From positions 1 through 64,000 of the forward strand of contig JAFZHC010000006.1 in NCBI GenBank assembly GCA_017555025.1: a DNA stretch of 64,000 bases, given 5' to 3'. The position numbers were made by a program, and so were the translations under genes. The notes beneath the pieces are model-generated. The model worked only from the letters and a program-made list of their open reading frames with translations. It was not told the origin of the DNA and made no database searches. Source of the stretch: Akkermansia sp. (lineage in GTDB: Bacteria; Verrucomicrobiota; Verrucomicrobiia; Verrucomicrobiales; Akkermansiaceae). Positions 30,593 through 39,939 of this stretch are shown here, piece by piece. Position 1 is the first letter of the stretch. Every line of letters begins with the position of its first letter.

Positions 30593-32740
30593 TTACACCT
30601 GCTCGTAGTCCTGAATCAATTCCACGAAGGCGCGGAGGACGTGTTGTTTGGCCCAGGGGCCGACGCCTTTGAGGCGGGAGGCGGCCTCGATGGTAGTGGG
30701 TTTGATGGTGGCGAGGGAGCGGAGGGTTTCGGTGCTGAGCACGCGGTAGACGGGCATGCGGTATTCGGCGGCGAGGTCGCGGCGTAGATCGCTGAGGTGC
30801 TCGTAGAGAGCCTTGTCGAGGCGTCCCATTTGCATGGCATTCAGCACGCGCTCGGAGCGGTTGCGGATGGTAGAGGTGCGCACCTGTTTGATGGCGGTAC
30901 TGCTCCAGATGCGGCGAGTGAGGCGTGCCTGTTCTTGTTCTTTCATGACGCTTTCCCCTTTTGCCGTGAGGGTAATGAGGGGCAGTTCGCCCCCGGTGGT
31001 AGCGATGAGGCCTCCCTCTTGCAGGGAGCGGAAGAGGGCGCGAAGTTTGGCTCCGGTCATGTGCGACAGTAGGCCGTAGGTGCTCAGTCGGGTGAGTTGC
31101 GGGGGGAGGGTAGCTCGTTGCGAGCCTCGCAGCATGTCGGTTATCTTAGCACGGCCGAAGATGCCCTGCCATGTGCCATCGGGCATGCGTCGACTGGCTC
31201 TTGCTACGCCGGCCAACGCTTTGCGTACAATGATGAGGTCTTCGCCATCAATATCTTCTACGTCTCCCGGTTCCTCAGCGTTGCAGACATCACAATGTCC
31301 GCAGTCGCCCGAGGAGGTCTCGCCGAAGTAGTCGAGAATCCACCGTTGACGACATCCCGCGCTGTAGGCGTAGCGGGTCATGGCCTCAATTTTTTGGTGG
31401 TCACGGCGTGCTTTTTCCTCGATGGCGTTCGTATCAATCGGGAGGGCTGCAAAGGGGGTGGCCTGATTGGTGAGGCGGGTGAGCTTAGTATTGCTACCGG
31501 GTACATCGGAGCGCGTGATGGCACCGGCGTGGATGAGAGCGGAGAGAGCAGTACCAACAGCCATGGGGTTCACTTCCTTGCCGAGTTCTGCCGCCATGTG
31601 CTCCACGGTCATTTGCAGTTCGCCTTGGGAATTGCACCGGCTGCGCAGCAAATGATAGACGCTGCGGATGGTTTGCACGGAGGGGTTGCTCCCCTCGAAA
31701 AAGAATTCCTGCGTTTTGAGATCTGCGTGGTTGAAGAGCAACTCACAGGCTGAGAGTTCTCCGTCTCGCCCGGCTCGGCCTGCCTCTTGGTAGTAGGCTT
31801 CCACACTACCGGGTATTTCGAAATGGAGCACGAAACGCACGTCGGCGCGGTCAATACCCATGCCGAAGGCGTTGGTAGCCACGACTACGTCAGCACGGCC
31901 GGAGATGAAGGCATTTTGTGAGAATTCACGCTCTTCGTCGGTCATGCCTGCGTGGTAGGCGACTGCGTTGGAGCCGCAGCCGCTGATTTCCTCGAAAACA
32001 GTCATGACGTTTTTGCGCGTAGAGCAGTAGATGATGCCTTTGCGCCATTTGGTTATCACCTGACGTATGCGCTCAAATTTGGCTTGGCGATTTTCGCAAT
32101 GGGTGATGGCGAAGTCGAGATTGTCGCGCCCGAAACCGCTGATGATAATGGCAGGCTCGTTGAGCTGTAAGGTGTTCAGGATATCCTGCCGTACGGCATC
32201 GGTAGCGGTGGCCGTAAGGGCTACTGTTTGAGGGTAACCTAATTCGCTGCGTACGCGCCCTAGGCGCAGGTAGTCCGGGCGGAAATCGTGTCCCCATTGG
32301 CTCAGGCAATGGGCTTCATCGATAGCCAGCAGGCTTACCTGCATGCTGCGCAGGAGGTTCATGAATCCTTCCTGCCCAAAGCGTTCCGGTGCAACATAGA
32401 TGAGGCGGAGCTCTCCGTTGCGAAGTGCGCTCATGACTTGCCGGTATTCATCCGCTCCCAATGAGGAGTTGACTGCCGCTGCCGGTACGCCGCGTGCTTG
32501 CAGGGCGTCCACTTGGTCTTTCATGAGGGCAATGAGCGGGCTGACGACGACAGTAAGCCCCTCGCGGCAAAGTGCCGGGAGCTGGTAACACAGGGATTTG
32601 CCGCCGCCGGTGGGCATGATAGCGAGAGCATCCCGTCCTGCCATAATGGCGTCTACAATGGCATCTTGCCCGGAGCGCAGTCCGTCAAAGCCGAAGACGG
32701 AGCGAAGGACGTCGTGCACATCTGCTATCTGTTGTACCAT
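30593..32740 (-). CDS. recQ: ATP-dependent DNA helicase RecQ
   Basis: 3'-5' helicase of recombination and replication restart. The 715-residue protein has the SF2 motifs: GGGKSLCYQLPAL (Walker A, about 40), DEAHCLSQWGHDFRPDYLRLG (about 138), ALTATAT, AFGMGIDRADVRFVLHF (about 290) and YYQEAGRAGRDG (about 312). A zinc-binding region with cysteines is in CRQRWILDYFG...CGHCDVC (about 455-480). A winged-helix region and a C-terminal HRDC domain (about 635-710) complete the standard RecQ plan. The ATG lies 8 bases after a TATAAT box. Confidence 0.95.
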   Translation of the reverse strand: MVQQIADVHDVLRSVFGFDGLRSGQDAIVDAIMAGRDALAIMPTGGGKSLCYQLPALCREGLTVVVSPLIALMKDQVDALQARGVPAAAVNSSLGADEYRQVMSALRNGELRLIYVAPERFGQEGFMNLLRSMQVSLLAIDEAHCLSQWGHDFRPDYLRLGRVRSELGYPQTVALTATATDAVRQDILNTLQLNEPAIIISGFGRDNLDFAITHCENRQAKFERIRQVITKWRKGIIYCSTRKNVMTVFEEISGCGSNAVAYHAGMTDEEREFSQNAFISGRADVVVATNAFGMGIDRADVRFVLHFEIPGSVEAYYQEAGRAGRDGELSACELLFNHADLKTQEFFFEGSNPSVQTIRSVYHLLRSRCNSQGELQMTVEHMAAELGKEVNPMAVGTALSALIHAGAITRSDVPGSNTKLTRLTNQATPFAALPIDTNAIEEKARRDHQKIEAMTRYAYSAGCRQRWILDYFGETSSGDCGHCDVCNAEEPGDVEDIDGEDLIIVRKALAGVARASRRMPDGTWQGIFGRAKITDMLRGSQRATLPPQLTRLSTYGLLSHMTGAKLRALFRSLQEGGLIATTGGELPLITLTAKGESVMKEQEQARLTRRIWSSTAIKQVRTSTIRNRSERVLNAMQMGRLDKALYEHLSDLRRDLAAEYRMPVYRVLSTETLRSLATIKPTTIEAASRLKGVGPWAKQHVLRAFVELIQDYEQV

Positions 32741-32748
32741 GCGTGCGC

Positions 32749-32777
32749 ATTATATCAGATGGCAGACTTTGTTGCAA
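32749..32777 (-). promoter_or_regulatory. Leaderless promoter of recQ
   Basis: Minus strand: TTGCAA (32772-32777), 17-base spacer ending TGA, TATAAT (32749-32754), 8 bases, ATG. Confidence 0.75.
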
Positions 32778-33940
32778 CCTTGAAATAGGGCTTCTTTTCC
32801 GGTGGAAGGTGGGTGAGATTAAAATGATTTTTATATTATTGTTTTAAAGAAAAAGGGGAAAAGCCACAGCAGAATCTGTTGTCGAAGATAGTTACAAATA
32901 ATAAGAAAAAATATGATAATAGCAATTAAATAAATATAACAACAAATAAAAAAGAGATATGAAAATATATGATAAAAAGTGGAAGAAAATCAGAAAATTA
33001 TCATAATATTAGTAAAAGAATTAATTGTAAATGTTTTCTTCTTTCTGGCAACTAATGAGATGTATAAGACTCGATGTAAACTATAGCGCAAAGGTGGGAT
33101 ATGAACAGATGACGATAAGTGTGTATGGAGGGTAGCGGTGAGACGACTTTTCGTTAAGCTCTGGAGAAAATTCAAAGTCTGTTTTCTTCAAAAAACAGCA
33201 AAAATGCACCCATTGAAACAATAGGAGTATTTTGCGCATGAGTGGAATCGTGTGTACATTAGGTGGCGAAAATCAAAATCTCAAGATAGATAAAAATAGC
33301 CCTCAAAGTACATCTGAGATGTGAAAACAGAAAAAAATCGAGCATGCACCTTTAATTTTAGGGCAGGGGAGTGCTGCGGAAACGTGATTTTGGAGAATAG
33401 AAAAACTGAGTTTTGTTGGAGATGTTGTCTGTGAAGCGCTTTTCAAAATTCTTGAAAAAGTGAGCCTTTCTGCGGGAGTAAACGAAAAATTCCATTCAAT
33501 TTTTGATAGAAAATCTGGTAAACTGGTTTGACTATTTTCTTTTAGAAAATCGCGAGAAAAAGCCTGAAATGCTGTTCTTGATTGTCCTGTAATGGAGTAA
33601 ACTGCACGTAGTAAATAGGATAATACTACAAAAAACAGAGTGAATATTGAGGTGAAATCTTCTCTTTCGCGTGTCTGGATGGGATTTTATACAGCTGAAG
33701 AATAAGTGAAAAATGGGATAAAATAGCCTGAAAATACCGTTAAAATACAATAAAATAATAAAGGGCGATTTACAAGCGGCTGAAAAGAATTTACTGTGCT
33801 TCTGTACAATCTATTAATATACAAACGATTGTGGCTGTTTGCTTTCTTCTTTTCTTGAATTGTATTGTTGCGGGTGGGGTGAGTTGCGAAAGGCCTGTGC
33901 TAAGGGCAATCCGGATGTGTGGAAAGCGCTTGAAGAATAC
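32778..33940 (+). other. 1.16-kb A+T-rich region without a supportable gene
   Basis: The longest gene-free stretch in the window. It is strongly A+T-rich, with homopolymer A/T runs and stops in every frame; a 72-codon open frame at 33532-33750 (minus) has no coding character. An ATTTTCT-ttt-AGAAAAT inverted repeat lies at 33533-33549, beside a TTGACT. I see no DnaA-box cluster, tRNA, CRISPR or IS ends. It may be the eroded remains of an inserted element, or hold an unannotated RNA. Confidence 0.55.
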
Positions 33941-33968
33941 TTGACAAAGCGAGGAGCCATTCTATAAT
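33941..33968 (+). promoter_or_regulatory. Leaderless promoter of the PH-like membrane protein gene
   Basis: TTGACA (33941-33946), 16-base spacer, TATAAT (33963-33968), 6 bases, ATG at 33975. Both hexamers are consensus. The six bases are GGAGGC, which would be too close to the ATG for a Shine-Dalgarno site. Confidence 0.85.
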
Positions 33969-33974
33969 GGAGGC

Positions 33975-35309
33975 ATGGTATATAAAACTCAACGACTGAA
34001 TGTGCGCAGTATGAGAATGATGTTGCTGCGGCATGGTGTGATTTTCTGGGTGCTGATGGTGGCGGGATATTATCTGTTGGAGATGGCAACAGAAGGTTCT
34101 GCTCTGGTAGAGTTGAATCCATGGGTGCTGGCGGCGTTTGCCTTGCCGGCTCTGGGGCTCGCGATATTGGGTATGCGGCGTATGATGCGTTACCGTGGGC
34201 AGTGGGAAAACCTCTTTTTTACCCTGACGGAGGGCGGTGTTCTCTATGAATGCGAGCAGGAGCAGCTGCGTATGTTTATACCGTGGTCACTTGTTACGAT
34301 GGCGCGTCGCTCGGGTAATGTGGTGAATTTGTTTTTACGTAATGGTCGTTCTCTGTCCTGCATACTGGAAGGCGTGGAGGAGAGACGTCAGCGCGAGTTT
34401 TTCACTTTTGCGTTAACGCATGCGGGGAAGGGGAATGATAAGCAGTTGACGCCGCCGCCTGCGGAGCTGATGTCAGGTGAGCCGCTGAGATTTAGTGCGA
34501 CGAAGGTTCAGGTGCTTGAGGTATCAGACGCCATGTGCATGATTAATTGGACGCGCCGGACGATGCTGCTATTGCTGGTGCGCATGATGATTTTGGGTGC
34601 GGTGCTGATTTATGCTGCCTATACTGCTAATTTCTGGCTTGCGTTGGTTGGATTACTCTTTTTCCTCTCCTGTGTTTATCGGGCAGTACATCCCGGTATC
34701 AGGCAGTCTCGCAGAGGTGCAGGAGTTGGGGTTGACGTTTATGTGCAGGGAATGGATTTTCTTCAGGTAAAAGATGATGGCCTGTGGATGAGTGTGCGCG
34801 ATGTGAAACCGCAGAGTGCCATACGCCTGAAGTATTGCGATTTTTATTCATTCGATAAGGCAGCCTCAGTAGCTCTGGATATCGGCCAGCCCCGGCCGCT
34901 GCAATGGCCGGAGCCTGTTACCGGTCCTTTGCGTCGCTTTTCTGCTCGCATGTTGGTCGGGTTGGTGTTGGCTGTGCTGATTGCAGCCGGGGCTGCATTT
35001 TCACAAAGCCGTTTCGTGCATCTATACTGCGCAGTAAATGATATTAACGCGGATTATCACACCCGAGCTCTGGCAGGTGTTAGCGAGGAGAGTGAGGCTA
35101 CGGTGTCACTATCTCACCGTTTCACTAACACGACTTGGTTAAAGACAAGAAACGTGCGCAAGCGTCGGGATGTGGCATTTATTGCAATATGGTATCCTGA
35201 AGGGCGCAATGTTGCCCTCTGGCTGGATATTAAAGGGAAGGTAATAGCAACTGATTTTGAGGAGGAATGCGAGATTGAGGCTGAGTCCTGCGAGGAGTCT
35301 GTCAATTGA
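33975..35309 (+). CDS. Membrane protein with two PH/YcxB-like segments
   Basis: 444 residues. Two hydrophobic hairpins (about 18-60 and 190-232) are each followed by a soluble domain. The first domain (ENLFFTLTEGGVLYECEQEQLRMFIPWSLVTMARRSGNVVNLFLRNG) has the pattern of YcxB-like/bPH domains. The second, (GVDVYVQGMDFLQVKDDGLWMSVRDVKPQSAIRLKYCDFYSF), looks like a related copy. A last membrane helix (about 325-345) precedes a 100-residue outer domain ending in an acidic tail. Function unknown. Monocistronic, convergent with the methyltransferase gene. Confidence 0.7.
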   Translation: MVYKTQRLNVRSMRMMLLRHGVIFWVLMVAGYYLLEMATEGSALVELNPWVLAAFALPALGLAILGMRRMMRYRGQWENLFFTLTEGGVLYECEQEQLRMFIPWSLVTMARRSGNVVNLFLRNGRSLSCILEGVEERRQREFFTFALTHAGKGNDKQLTPPPAELMSGEPLRFSATKVQVLEVSDAMCMINWTRRTMLLLLVRMMILGAVLIYAAYTANFWLALVGLLFFLSCVYRAVHPGIRQSRRGAGVGVDVYVQGMDFLQVKDDGLWMSVRDVKPQSAIRLKYCDFYSFDKAASVALDIGQPRPLQWPEPVTGPLRRFSARMLVGLVLAVLIAAGAAFSQSRFVHLYCAVNDINADYHTRALAGVSEESEATVSLSHRFTNTTWLKTRNVRKRRDVAFIAIWYPEGRNVALWLDIKGKVIATDFEEECEIEAESCEESVN

Positions 35310-35327
35310 GTGACCTTTATTCCGGCT

Positions 35328-36854
35328 TTATAGACCGATTAACTTGCGGTGCAGGGCTGTGAGTTCTGCATCTCTGCCGGGCTGAGCCAACGCGATGAGC
35401 TGCTGCTCAAATTCACCGGCACGTCGAGGAATGGGGAATTGTGCCAATTCCCTCACCTTGAACTGAGGGAAGGTACGCCTTTGCAGTTTGCCGAAGGTGG
35501 CTGCAAACCAGAGAGAGGTGAGAGGCGAGTTGATGAGTGCCAGTAGAGCCAGCGGGTGCAATCCCCTGAAGTTATGCACAATGTGGCAGTTGAGGTCGCA
35601 GGCGGCAGGGGCTTCGGTATAAGCGGCGTGGATGCAGTAAGGTAATTTCGCCGGAATTTGCCGAACCAGAATGCGTGGCGCTGAGAAGTCGACCTTGGGG
35701 CGCATGGCCGCCAGATGGGCACCCATGCGCAGGTAGAGCCCCCTGGAGTGTGCCAGTTCAAAGCGCTTAACATCCCGCCCGTCGAGCCATGGTAAATCGC
35801 CCGGGCCGGGAGGGCCTGTATGGTGAAATGCTCGCGCTTTAATTTGCTCCGCCGTTTGTGGTGGAGTACCTTTGCCGCGTTCGTATACTTTGAGCCCGCT
35901 GGAGATGGTTGCGAAGTGGCTGAGTGGCTGGGAGGACTCGTTGATGGCTCGAAGTAATTCAGCTTGCTCCTCATTCAGCGCGAGCGGTGCTATAATGGCA
36001 TCTCCCTTGCACAGTTCGTGAGCCGGCAGAGTGCAGGAGACTGAAGTGCCGTCTTCCTTGAGTTCAGTGAAGTGCAGGGTGTCCGGTTGAGCTTGGCGCC
36101 AAGAGGTGATGCAGGCATCTACTGCGGCGCCATCGAAAATCTGCCCGCGGATATTCGTGATGTGCAGATCGGCGGCGTTGCTGAGCAGGTGGCGGCGTAG
36201 CGGTGTAAAGCTTCGGATGGTCAGCCAGGTGTTGGGGATGAGGAGTGCTGCACGGCCACCCGGGCGTAACAACCTGTAACATAACTCCGTAAAAAGACCG
36301 TAGAGGTTGAGCTGATATCGGGCAAGAGGGTAGTGCTCCCGCAGCCAGCGGTCTTCAGCGGGCGGGAGCTTGTGCCCCCGTGTGAAGACATAGGGTGGAT
36401 TGGCGATGATGACATCGAAGCCGCCTGTGGTAGCGATTTCCGGGTAAGCCTGTTCCCATGCTATGGGGTGAGTGCAGATGTTGCTGTCACTCACCAGAGC
36501 GTTACCTTGACGTATGTTGCCGCCGCCCCATGGCGCCAGAGCGGCTCGGGTGCTTGCTACGGCTTGGTCAGATATATCCACCCCGCACAGATGGTGAGAT
36601 AAATCGGGTGAGGAAATGCCAAGTGAGGTGTACTCGGCCAACAATAGTTCTGCAGCTGCGCAGAGCAGGGCTCCCTTGCCGCAGGCCGGGTCGAGCACCC
36701 GTAAGGTTGCTAGTGCTGCCGCATGTGCCTGCGGTTGATTGCAGAAGTTCCGGCGAAGCTCTGCCAGTGTGCGGCCCAGACTGCGTGCTGCCAGCTCACG
36801 AGCCCATGCCGGTGGGGTGTAAAAGCTGCCGGTTTTCTTGCGCTCGGTGCTCAT
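35328..36854 (-). CDS. Orphan N6-adenine DNA methyltransferase (Eco57I/TaqI-type)
   Basis: 508 residues. The N-terminus GSFYTPPAWARELA and the SAM site LDPACGKGALLCAAAELL (about 53-70) are followed by the target-base motif IIANPPYVF (NPPY, about 150), as in gamma-class adenine methylases. The C-terminal half (about 300-490) has the specificity-domain pattern of TaqI-like/type IIG enzymes: ISSGLKVYERGKG, WLDGRDVKRF, ILVRQIP, LALLALINSPLTSLWF. No endonuclease domain is present in the protein or next to it, so it is either a solitary methylase for gene control or the rest of a restriction system. Confidence 0.87.
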   Translation of the reverse strand: MSTERKKTGSFYTPPAWARELAARSLGRTLAELRRNFCNQPQAHAAALATLRVLDPACGKGALLCAAAELLLAEYTSLGISSPDLSHHLCGVDISDQAVASTRAALAPWGGGNIRQGNALVSDSNICTHPIAWEQAYPEIATTGGFDVIIANPPYVFTRGHKLPPAEDRWLREHYPLARYQLNLYGLFTELCYRLLRPGGRAALLIPNTWLTIRSFTPLRRHLLSNAADLHITNIRGQIFDGAAVDACITSWRQAQPDTLHFTELKEDGTSVSCTLPAHELCKGDAIIAPLALNEEQAELLRAINESSQPLSHFATISSGLKVYERGKGTPPQTAEQIKARAFHHTGPPGPGDLPWLDGRDVKRFELAHSRGLYLRMGAHLAAMRPKVDFSAPRILVRQIPAKLPYCIHAAYTEAPAACDLNCHIVHNFRGLHPLALLALINSPLTSLWFAATFGKLQRRTFPQFKVRELAQFPIPRRAGEFEQQLIALAQPGRDAELTALHRKLIGL

Positions 36855-36897
36855 GGGGGAGGCTGCGGGTGAAGTGGGGAGCCTTAGCTAAAAAGAG

Positions 36898-36925
36898 CCA
36901 CCCCTCGGTGCGCACCAAGGGGTGG
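36898..36925 (-). terminator. Terminator of the TIGR04073-type gene
   Basis: CCACCCCT/AGGGGTGG outer stem with a further GGTGC/GCACC inner palindrome, followed in the minus direction by CTCTTTTT. Lies between the TIGR04073-type gene and the methyltransferase start. Confidence 0.75.
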
Positions 36926-36994
36926 GAGAGAATGTTATTTGTCCTTTTTCATCGGCGGGTCAGGTCGCGATCCCGGCTCAGCCGATGGTGCGGA

Positions 36995-37426
36995 TTACTG
37001 GCCGGAAATCTGGCTGTAGGGAACCTTGCTCTGGAAGCCGAGCTCCTCGGGGAATTCGGTGAAGCCGGACCAAGTGTTGTACTCCTTCAGGCCGCTACGA
37101 CCGCAGCTGCCCTGATAGGGAGGACGGTAGGTGCACTTGTAGGTGGGAGCCCAGAAGGTTACCAGCTCGTACAGACCATAGCCCATGCGGGTGAAGGTGC
37201 GGGAGAAGCCTTCGATGATGCCTACGGAGAAACCGGCGTAGTTGCCCTCTTCGGAGTTCCAGCGAATCATGGTCACGGGCAGCTCTTCGATGCCGTAGAA
37301 AATGTTGCTGATGGCGCGGCCAAGCTTGCGGGTGGCCGTGTACTCAGACGCGGGCGGCGCCTGAATGTCGGCATACGTCGTGCCGACCATAGCGAGAAGA
37401 AGTGTTGAAAGGAGTAAGCGCTTCAT
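36995..37426 (-). CDS. Exosortase-associated TIGR04073-family exported protein
   Basis: 143 residues with a signal peptide (residues 1-19, cleavage near TYA-D). The core RKLGRAISNIFYGIEELPVTMIRWNSEEGNYAGFSVGIIEGFSRTFTRMGYGLYELVTFWAP matches what I know of the TIGR04073 family, small exported proteins noted in genomes with exosortase/PEP-CTERM sorting, frequent in Verrucomicrobiota. The role is unknown. No exosortase gene or PEP-CTERM protein is visible in this window. The ATG at 37426 is preferred over one 15 bases upstream, because it starts the signal peptide and follows the promoter. Confidence 0.8.
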   Translation of the reverse strand: MKRLLLSTLLLAMVGTTYADIQAPPASEYTATRKLGRAISNIFYGIEELPVTMIRWNSEEGNYAGFSVGIIEGFSRTFTRMGYGLYELVTFWAPTYKCTYRPPYQGSCGRSGLKEYNTWSGFTEFPEELGFQSKVPYSQISGQ

Positions 37427-37436
37427 AACGTCACTA

Positions 37437-37465
37437 TTCATAGCATAATGTCACGCATTGTGCAA
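37437..37465 (-). promoter_or_regulatory. Near-leaderless promoter of the TIGR04073-type gene
   Basis: Minus strand: TTGCAC (37460-37465), 17-base spacer ending TGC, TATGAA (37437-37442), 10 bases to ATG. Confidence 0.55.
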
Positions 37466-37523
37466 GCAAAAAGGAAATTTTTAGGCGAAAAATGGGCGTT
37501 TTTTTCGTGTCGGAGCCTAAAAA

Positions 37524-37545
37524 AGCCGCAGCTGAAGCTGCGGCT
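37524..37545 (-). terminator. Terminator of the ahbD-ahbC unit
   Basis: AGCCGCAGC/GCTGCGGCT stem with a 4-base loop, followed in the minus direction by TTTT, 28 bases after the ahbC stop. Confidence 0.78.
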
Positions 37546-37572
37546 GACAGAAATGACGCACTATGGCGAAGT

Positions 37573-38811
37573 TCAGAGCGAAATCGGTGTATTGCGCTCT
37601 TCTTCGGTGAGGTAGCAACCGGGGTCGCTGCCGAACCAATGCCCGTTAGCAAAGGCTGCTCGGGTGCGGAATCCACCGCCGCACAGGGCAAAGTGGCGGC
37701 AAGTGGCGCAAGGACCGCTGAGGAGTTTCTGGCGCTCCAGAGGATCATCAGAGCCGCGGAGCTTTTGCAGTTCAGCGGCCGAGGGCTCGGCTGCGGCCTC
37801 CCACACATCAGAGAACTTCTGAGTTTTCACGTTACCCAGCGTAACGCTCTGCCAGAACTGGTCGGGGTGAATGTTGCCTTGTGTATCGATATTAGCAATG
37901 CCGCGGCCGGATGAGTTGGCGCCGCCGCCGTTCCACCCCAGCAGGCGCAGGGTTTGGGCAGCCAGCGGAGAACCCTCTCGCAACTGGCGCAAGAGGATGT
38001 AGATGCCATCTGCCGGCTGGGTTACGGTAAGCAACTCGCGGGTTTGACCGCTCTTGTGCCAGGCCTCGGCTCGGGCAATCAGCATATCGAGAGCAGCCCG
38101 GGCTTCCTCCGGGTGCAGGCTCGCTACATCAACCCCTCGGCCGGTGGGTACCAGATGGTAGAAACATACGCGCTGAATGCCCTCGCGCTCAATGAAGTTG
38201 AGAATTTCCTCCATGCTCTGCACGTTGTTACGTGTGAGCGTAAGGCGCAGCCCTGTTTTCTGGCCTACTTCTTCGCAGCGCTTGAAGCCGCGGATGGCAC
38301 CATCGAATGCACCGGCAACGCCGCGGAAGGAGTCGTGCACCGCGCCGATGCCGTCAAGCGAAATACCTACATAGGCTACCCCCAACTTCTTGAAAAGAGC
38401 AGCGTGCTCGGGGGTGATGCGGGTGCCGTTGGTGGAAATGGTGACTTTGAGGCCGCGGGCGGTAGCGTGCTCCAGCAACTCGGGCAGGTGAGGGTGCAGC
38501 AGCGGTTCGCCGCCGGAGAGCAGCAGGGCGTTCACCTTGTAGTCCGCAAGGTCGTCAATTACACCCAGACATTGATCGAGCGTGAGTTCACCGGGGTATT
38601 TCTGCGCGTGAGAGTCGGCATAACAGTGCACGCAGCGCAGGTTGCAGGTACGGGTGATATTCCACACCACAATGGGCTTACGCGTGCGGGAAGAAGTGGG
38701 AGAGCAGGCTGCGGTGCTGGCATGAGGGGAGGCGGAGCCGTGCCCCAGTCCGTAACGAATGTGGTCTGCGGGCTGTTCAGCGCCGCACCAGAGGCGTGTG
38801 ATATTAATCAT
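37573..38811 (-). CDS. ahbC: Radical SAM 12,18-didecarboxysiroheme deacetylase (AhbC-like)
   Basis: Third step of the siroheme-dependent route to heme: removes two acetate side chains from 12,18-didecarboxysiroheme to give Fe-coproporphyrin III. The N-terminus MINITRLWCGAEQPADHIRYG is typical of AhbC. The radical SAM cluster motif CNLRCVHC is at about 57-64, SGGEPLLHP at about 99, and a C-terminal SPASM-like cluster is in CATCRHFALCGGGFRTRA. A 20-residue Ser/Thr/Ala linker (about 24-43) before the domain is somewhat long. It is 39 bases downstream of ahbD; ahbA/B are not in this window. Confidence 0.87.
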   Translation of the reverse strand: MINITRLWCGAEQPADHIRYGLGHGSASPHASTAACSPTSSRTRKPIVVWNITRTCNLRCVHCYADSHAQKYPGELTLDQCLGVIDDLADYKVNALLLSGGEPLLHPHLPELLEHATARGLKVTISTNGTRITPEHAALFKKLGVAYVGISLDGIGAVHDSFRGVAGAFDGAIRGFKRCEEVGQKTGLRLTLTRNNVQSMEEILNFIEREGIQRVCFYHLVPTGRGVDVASLHPEEARAALDMLIARAEAWHKSGQTRELLTVTQPADGIYILLRQLREGSPLAAQTLRLLGWNGGGANSSGRGIANIDTQGNIHPDQFWQSVTLGNVKTQKFSDVWEAAAEPSAAELQKLRGSDDPLERQKLLSGPCATCRHFALCGGGFRTRAAFANGHWFGSDPGCYLTEEERNTPISL

Positions 38812-38850
38812 TGTCGGTGGAAAAACTGAGGTGTGAGTACGGGAAAATGA

Positions 38851-39909
38851 TTATCCGCGCAGGGCGGCGGGTATGTAATTGCAAAGTGGTTCCGCAGCCA
38901 TCATATCGCCGCAACTGCCATAGGCGCGGGCTCGGGAACCACCACAGATGCGACGGTATTCGCACCGGCCGCATTTGCCGCCCAAGGCATCATCATTGCG
39001 CAGTTGTACGAAGATGGGGTGCGTGCGGTACAGCGTAGCCAAATCATCGGTGCGCACGTTGCCCGCAGTAAGGGGCAGGAAGCCGCTTGGTTGTACTTCA
39101 CCTGTGTGAGAGATGAAGAGAACTCCTTTGCCGTCGCGGGTGGGAATCATGTGGCGCGGGGGCTGCCCTCCCTGTTTGGCGGCCTGCATGAGAACACGGC
39201 GGTAGTGGTGGCCCTCGGTTGTCTTGATGGCAAAAGGCAGCTCGTGGCGAAGGCTCTCAAGGCGCTGCCATACAGTCTCGAGCTCTTCTGCAGTGGGCAG
39301 GTCATCGGCCGTGGCTCGCCCGGTGGGTACGAGTACAAAGACGCTCCATACATCGGGCTTCAGCTCGCGCATGAGCTCGATGAAGGCGTCCATTTCGCCC
39401 AGCGTGCTCTTGGCCAGCGTGGTATTAATCTGCAGCTGAATGCCGGCTGCCATGGCGGCGCGAGCCGCCTGCAGGGTGCGCTCAAAGGTATGAGGTACCC
39501 CGCGGAAGCGGTCATGCGTGGCCTGAGTGGCGCCATCCAGACTGAGGCTCATGCTGACGACACCGGCAGCTCTGAGGGCTGCAAAGTCGGCATTTACCAG
39601 TCTGTTCGTGGCTGCCGGGCTCAGGGCAACTCTCAGTCCGCGCTCGGTAGCACGAGAGATGATGTCAAAGATATCGCGCCGCATCATGGGGTCGCCACCC
39701 GTCAGTACGAGCATGGGCGGAGCGAGTTCTGCAATCTGATCCACCAGAGTCATTGCCTCCTCATGAGTGAGTTCATCAGGGTGAGCCTGCGGTTGAGCGA
39801 TGGCTCGGCAATGTTTACAGGCCAAGGCACAGGCTCGTGTAACCTCCCAGAAGAGGATAAACGGACGCTCGGCAAAATCTACCGTGGGGATGTGCGGGTG
39901 GGAGGCCAT
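38851..39909 (-). CDS. ahbD: Radical SAM Fe-coproporphyrin III decarboxylase (AhbD-like heme synthase)
   Basis: Final step of the alternative heme route: oxidative decarboxylation of two propionates to the vinyl groups of heme b. The 352-residue protein begins ERPFILFWEVTRACALACKHCRA with the CxxxCxxC cluster motif (about 27-34). TGGDPMMRRDIFDII (about 69) follows, and an auxiliary-cluster C-terminus CGRCEYRRICGGSRARAYGSCGDMMAAEPLC (about 314-344) fits AhbD. AhbD and the related NirJ are close; pairing with an AhbC gene supports AhbD. No cytochrome gene is in the window. Confidence 0.87.
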   Translation of the reverse strand: MASHPHIPTVDFAERPFILFWEVTRACALACKHCRAIAQPQAHPDELTHEEAMTLVDQIAELAPPMLVLTGGDPMMRRDIFDIISRATERGLRVALSPAATNRLVNADFAALRAAGVVSMSLSLDGATQATHDRFRGVPHTFERTLQAARAAMAAGIQLQINTTLAKSTLGEMDAFIELMRELKPDVWSVFVLVPTGRATADDLPTAEELETVWQRLESLRHELPFAIKTTEGHHYRRVLMQAAKQGGQPPRHMIPTRDGKGVLFISHTGEVQPSGFLPLTAGNVRTDDLATLYRTHPIFVQLRNDDALGGKCGRCEYRRICGGSRARAYGSCGDMMAAEPLCNYIPAALRG

Positions 39910-39939
39910 GGCCGGAGGTGGCTTGCTTGGAGTTATCTG

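Noticed and set aside
33532-33750. 72-codon minus-strand ORF in the A+T-rich gap
   Set aside because: Phe/Ile/Ser-rich translation expected from A+T-rich DNA; no promoter-to-start relation or motif.
32778-33940. Chromosomal replication origin in the A+T-rich gap
   Set aside because: No TTATNCACA-type DnaA boxes noticed and no dnaA, dnaN or gidA gene nearby.
33969-33974. GGAGG as Shine-Dalgarno site for the PH-like membrane protein gene
   Set aside because: It ends one base before the ATG and would lie at or before the predicted transcription start, so it cannot act as a ribosome site.
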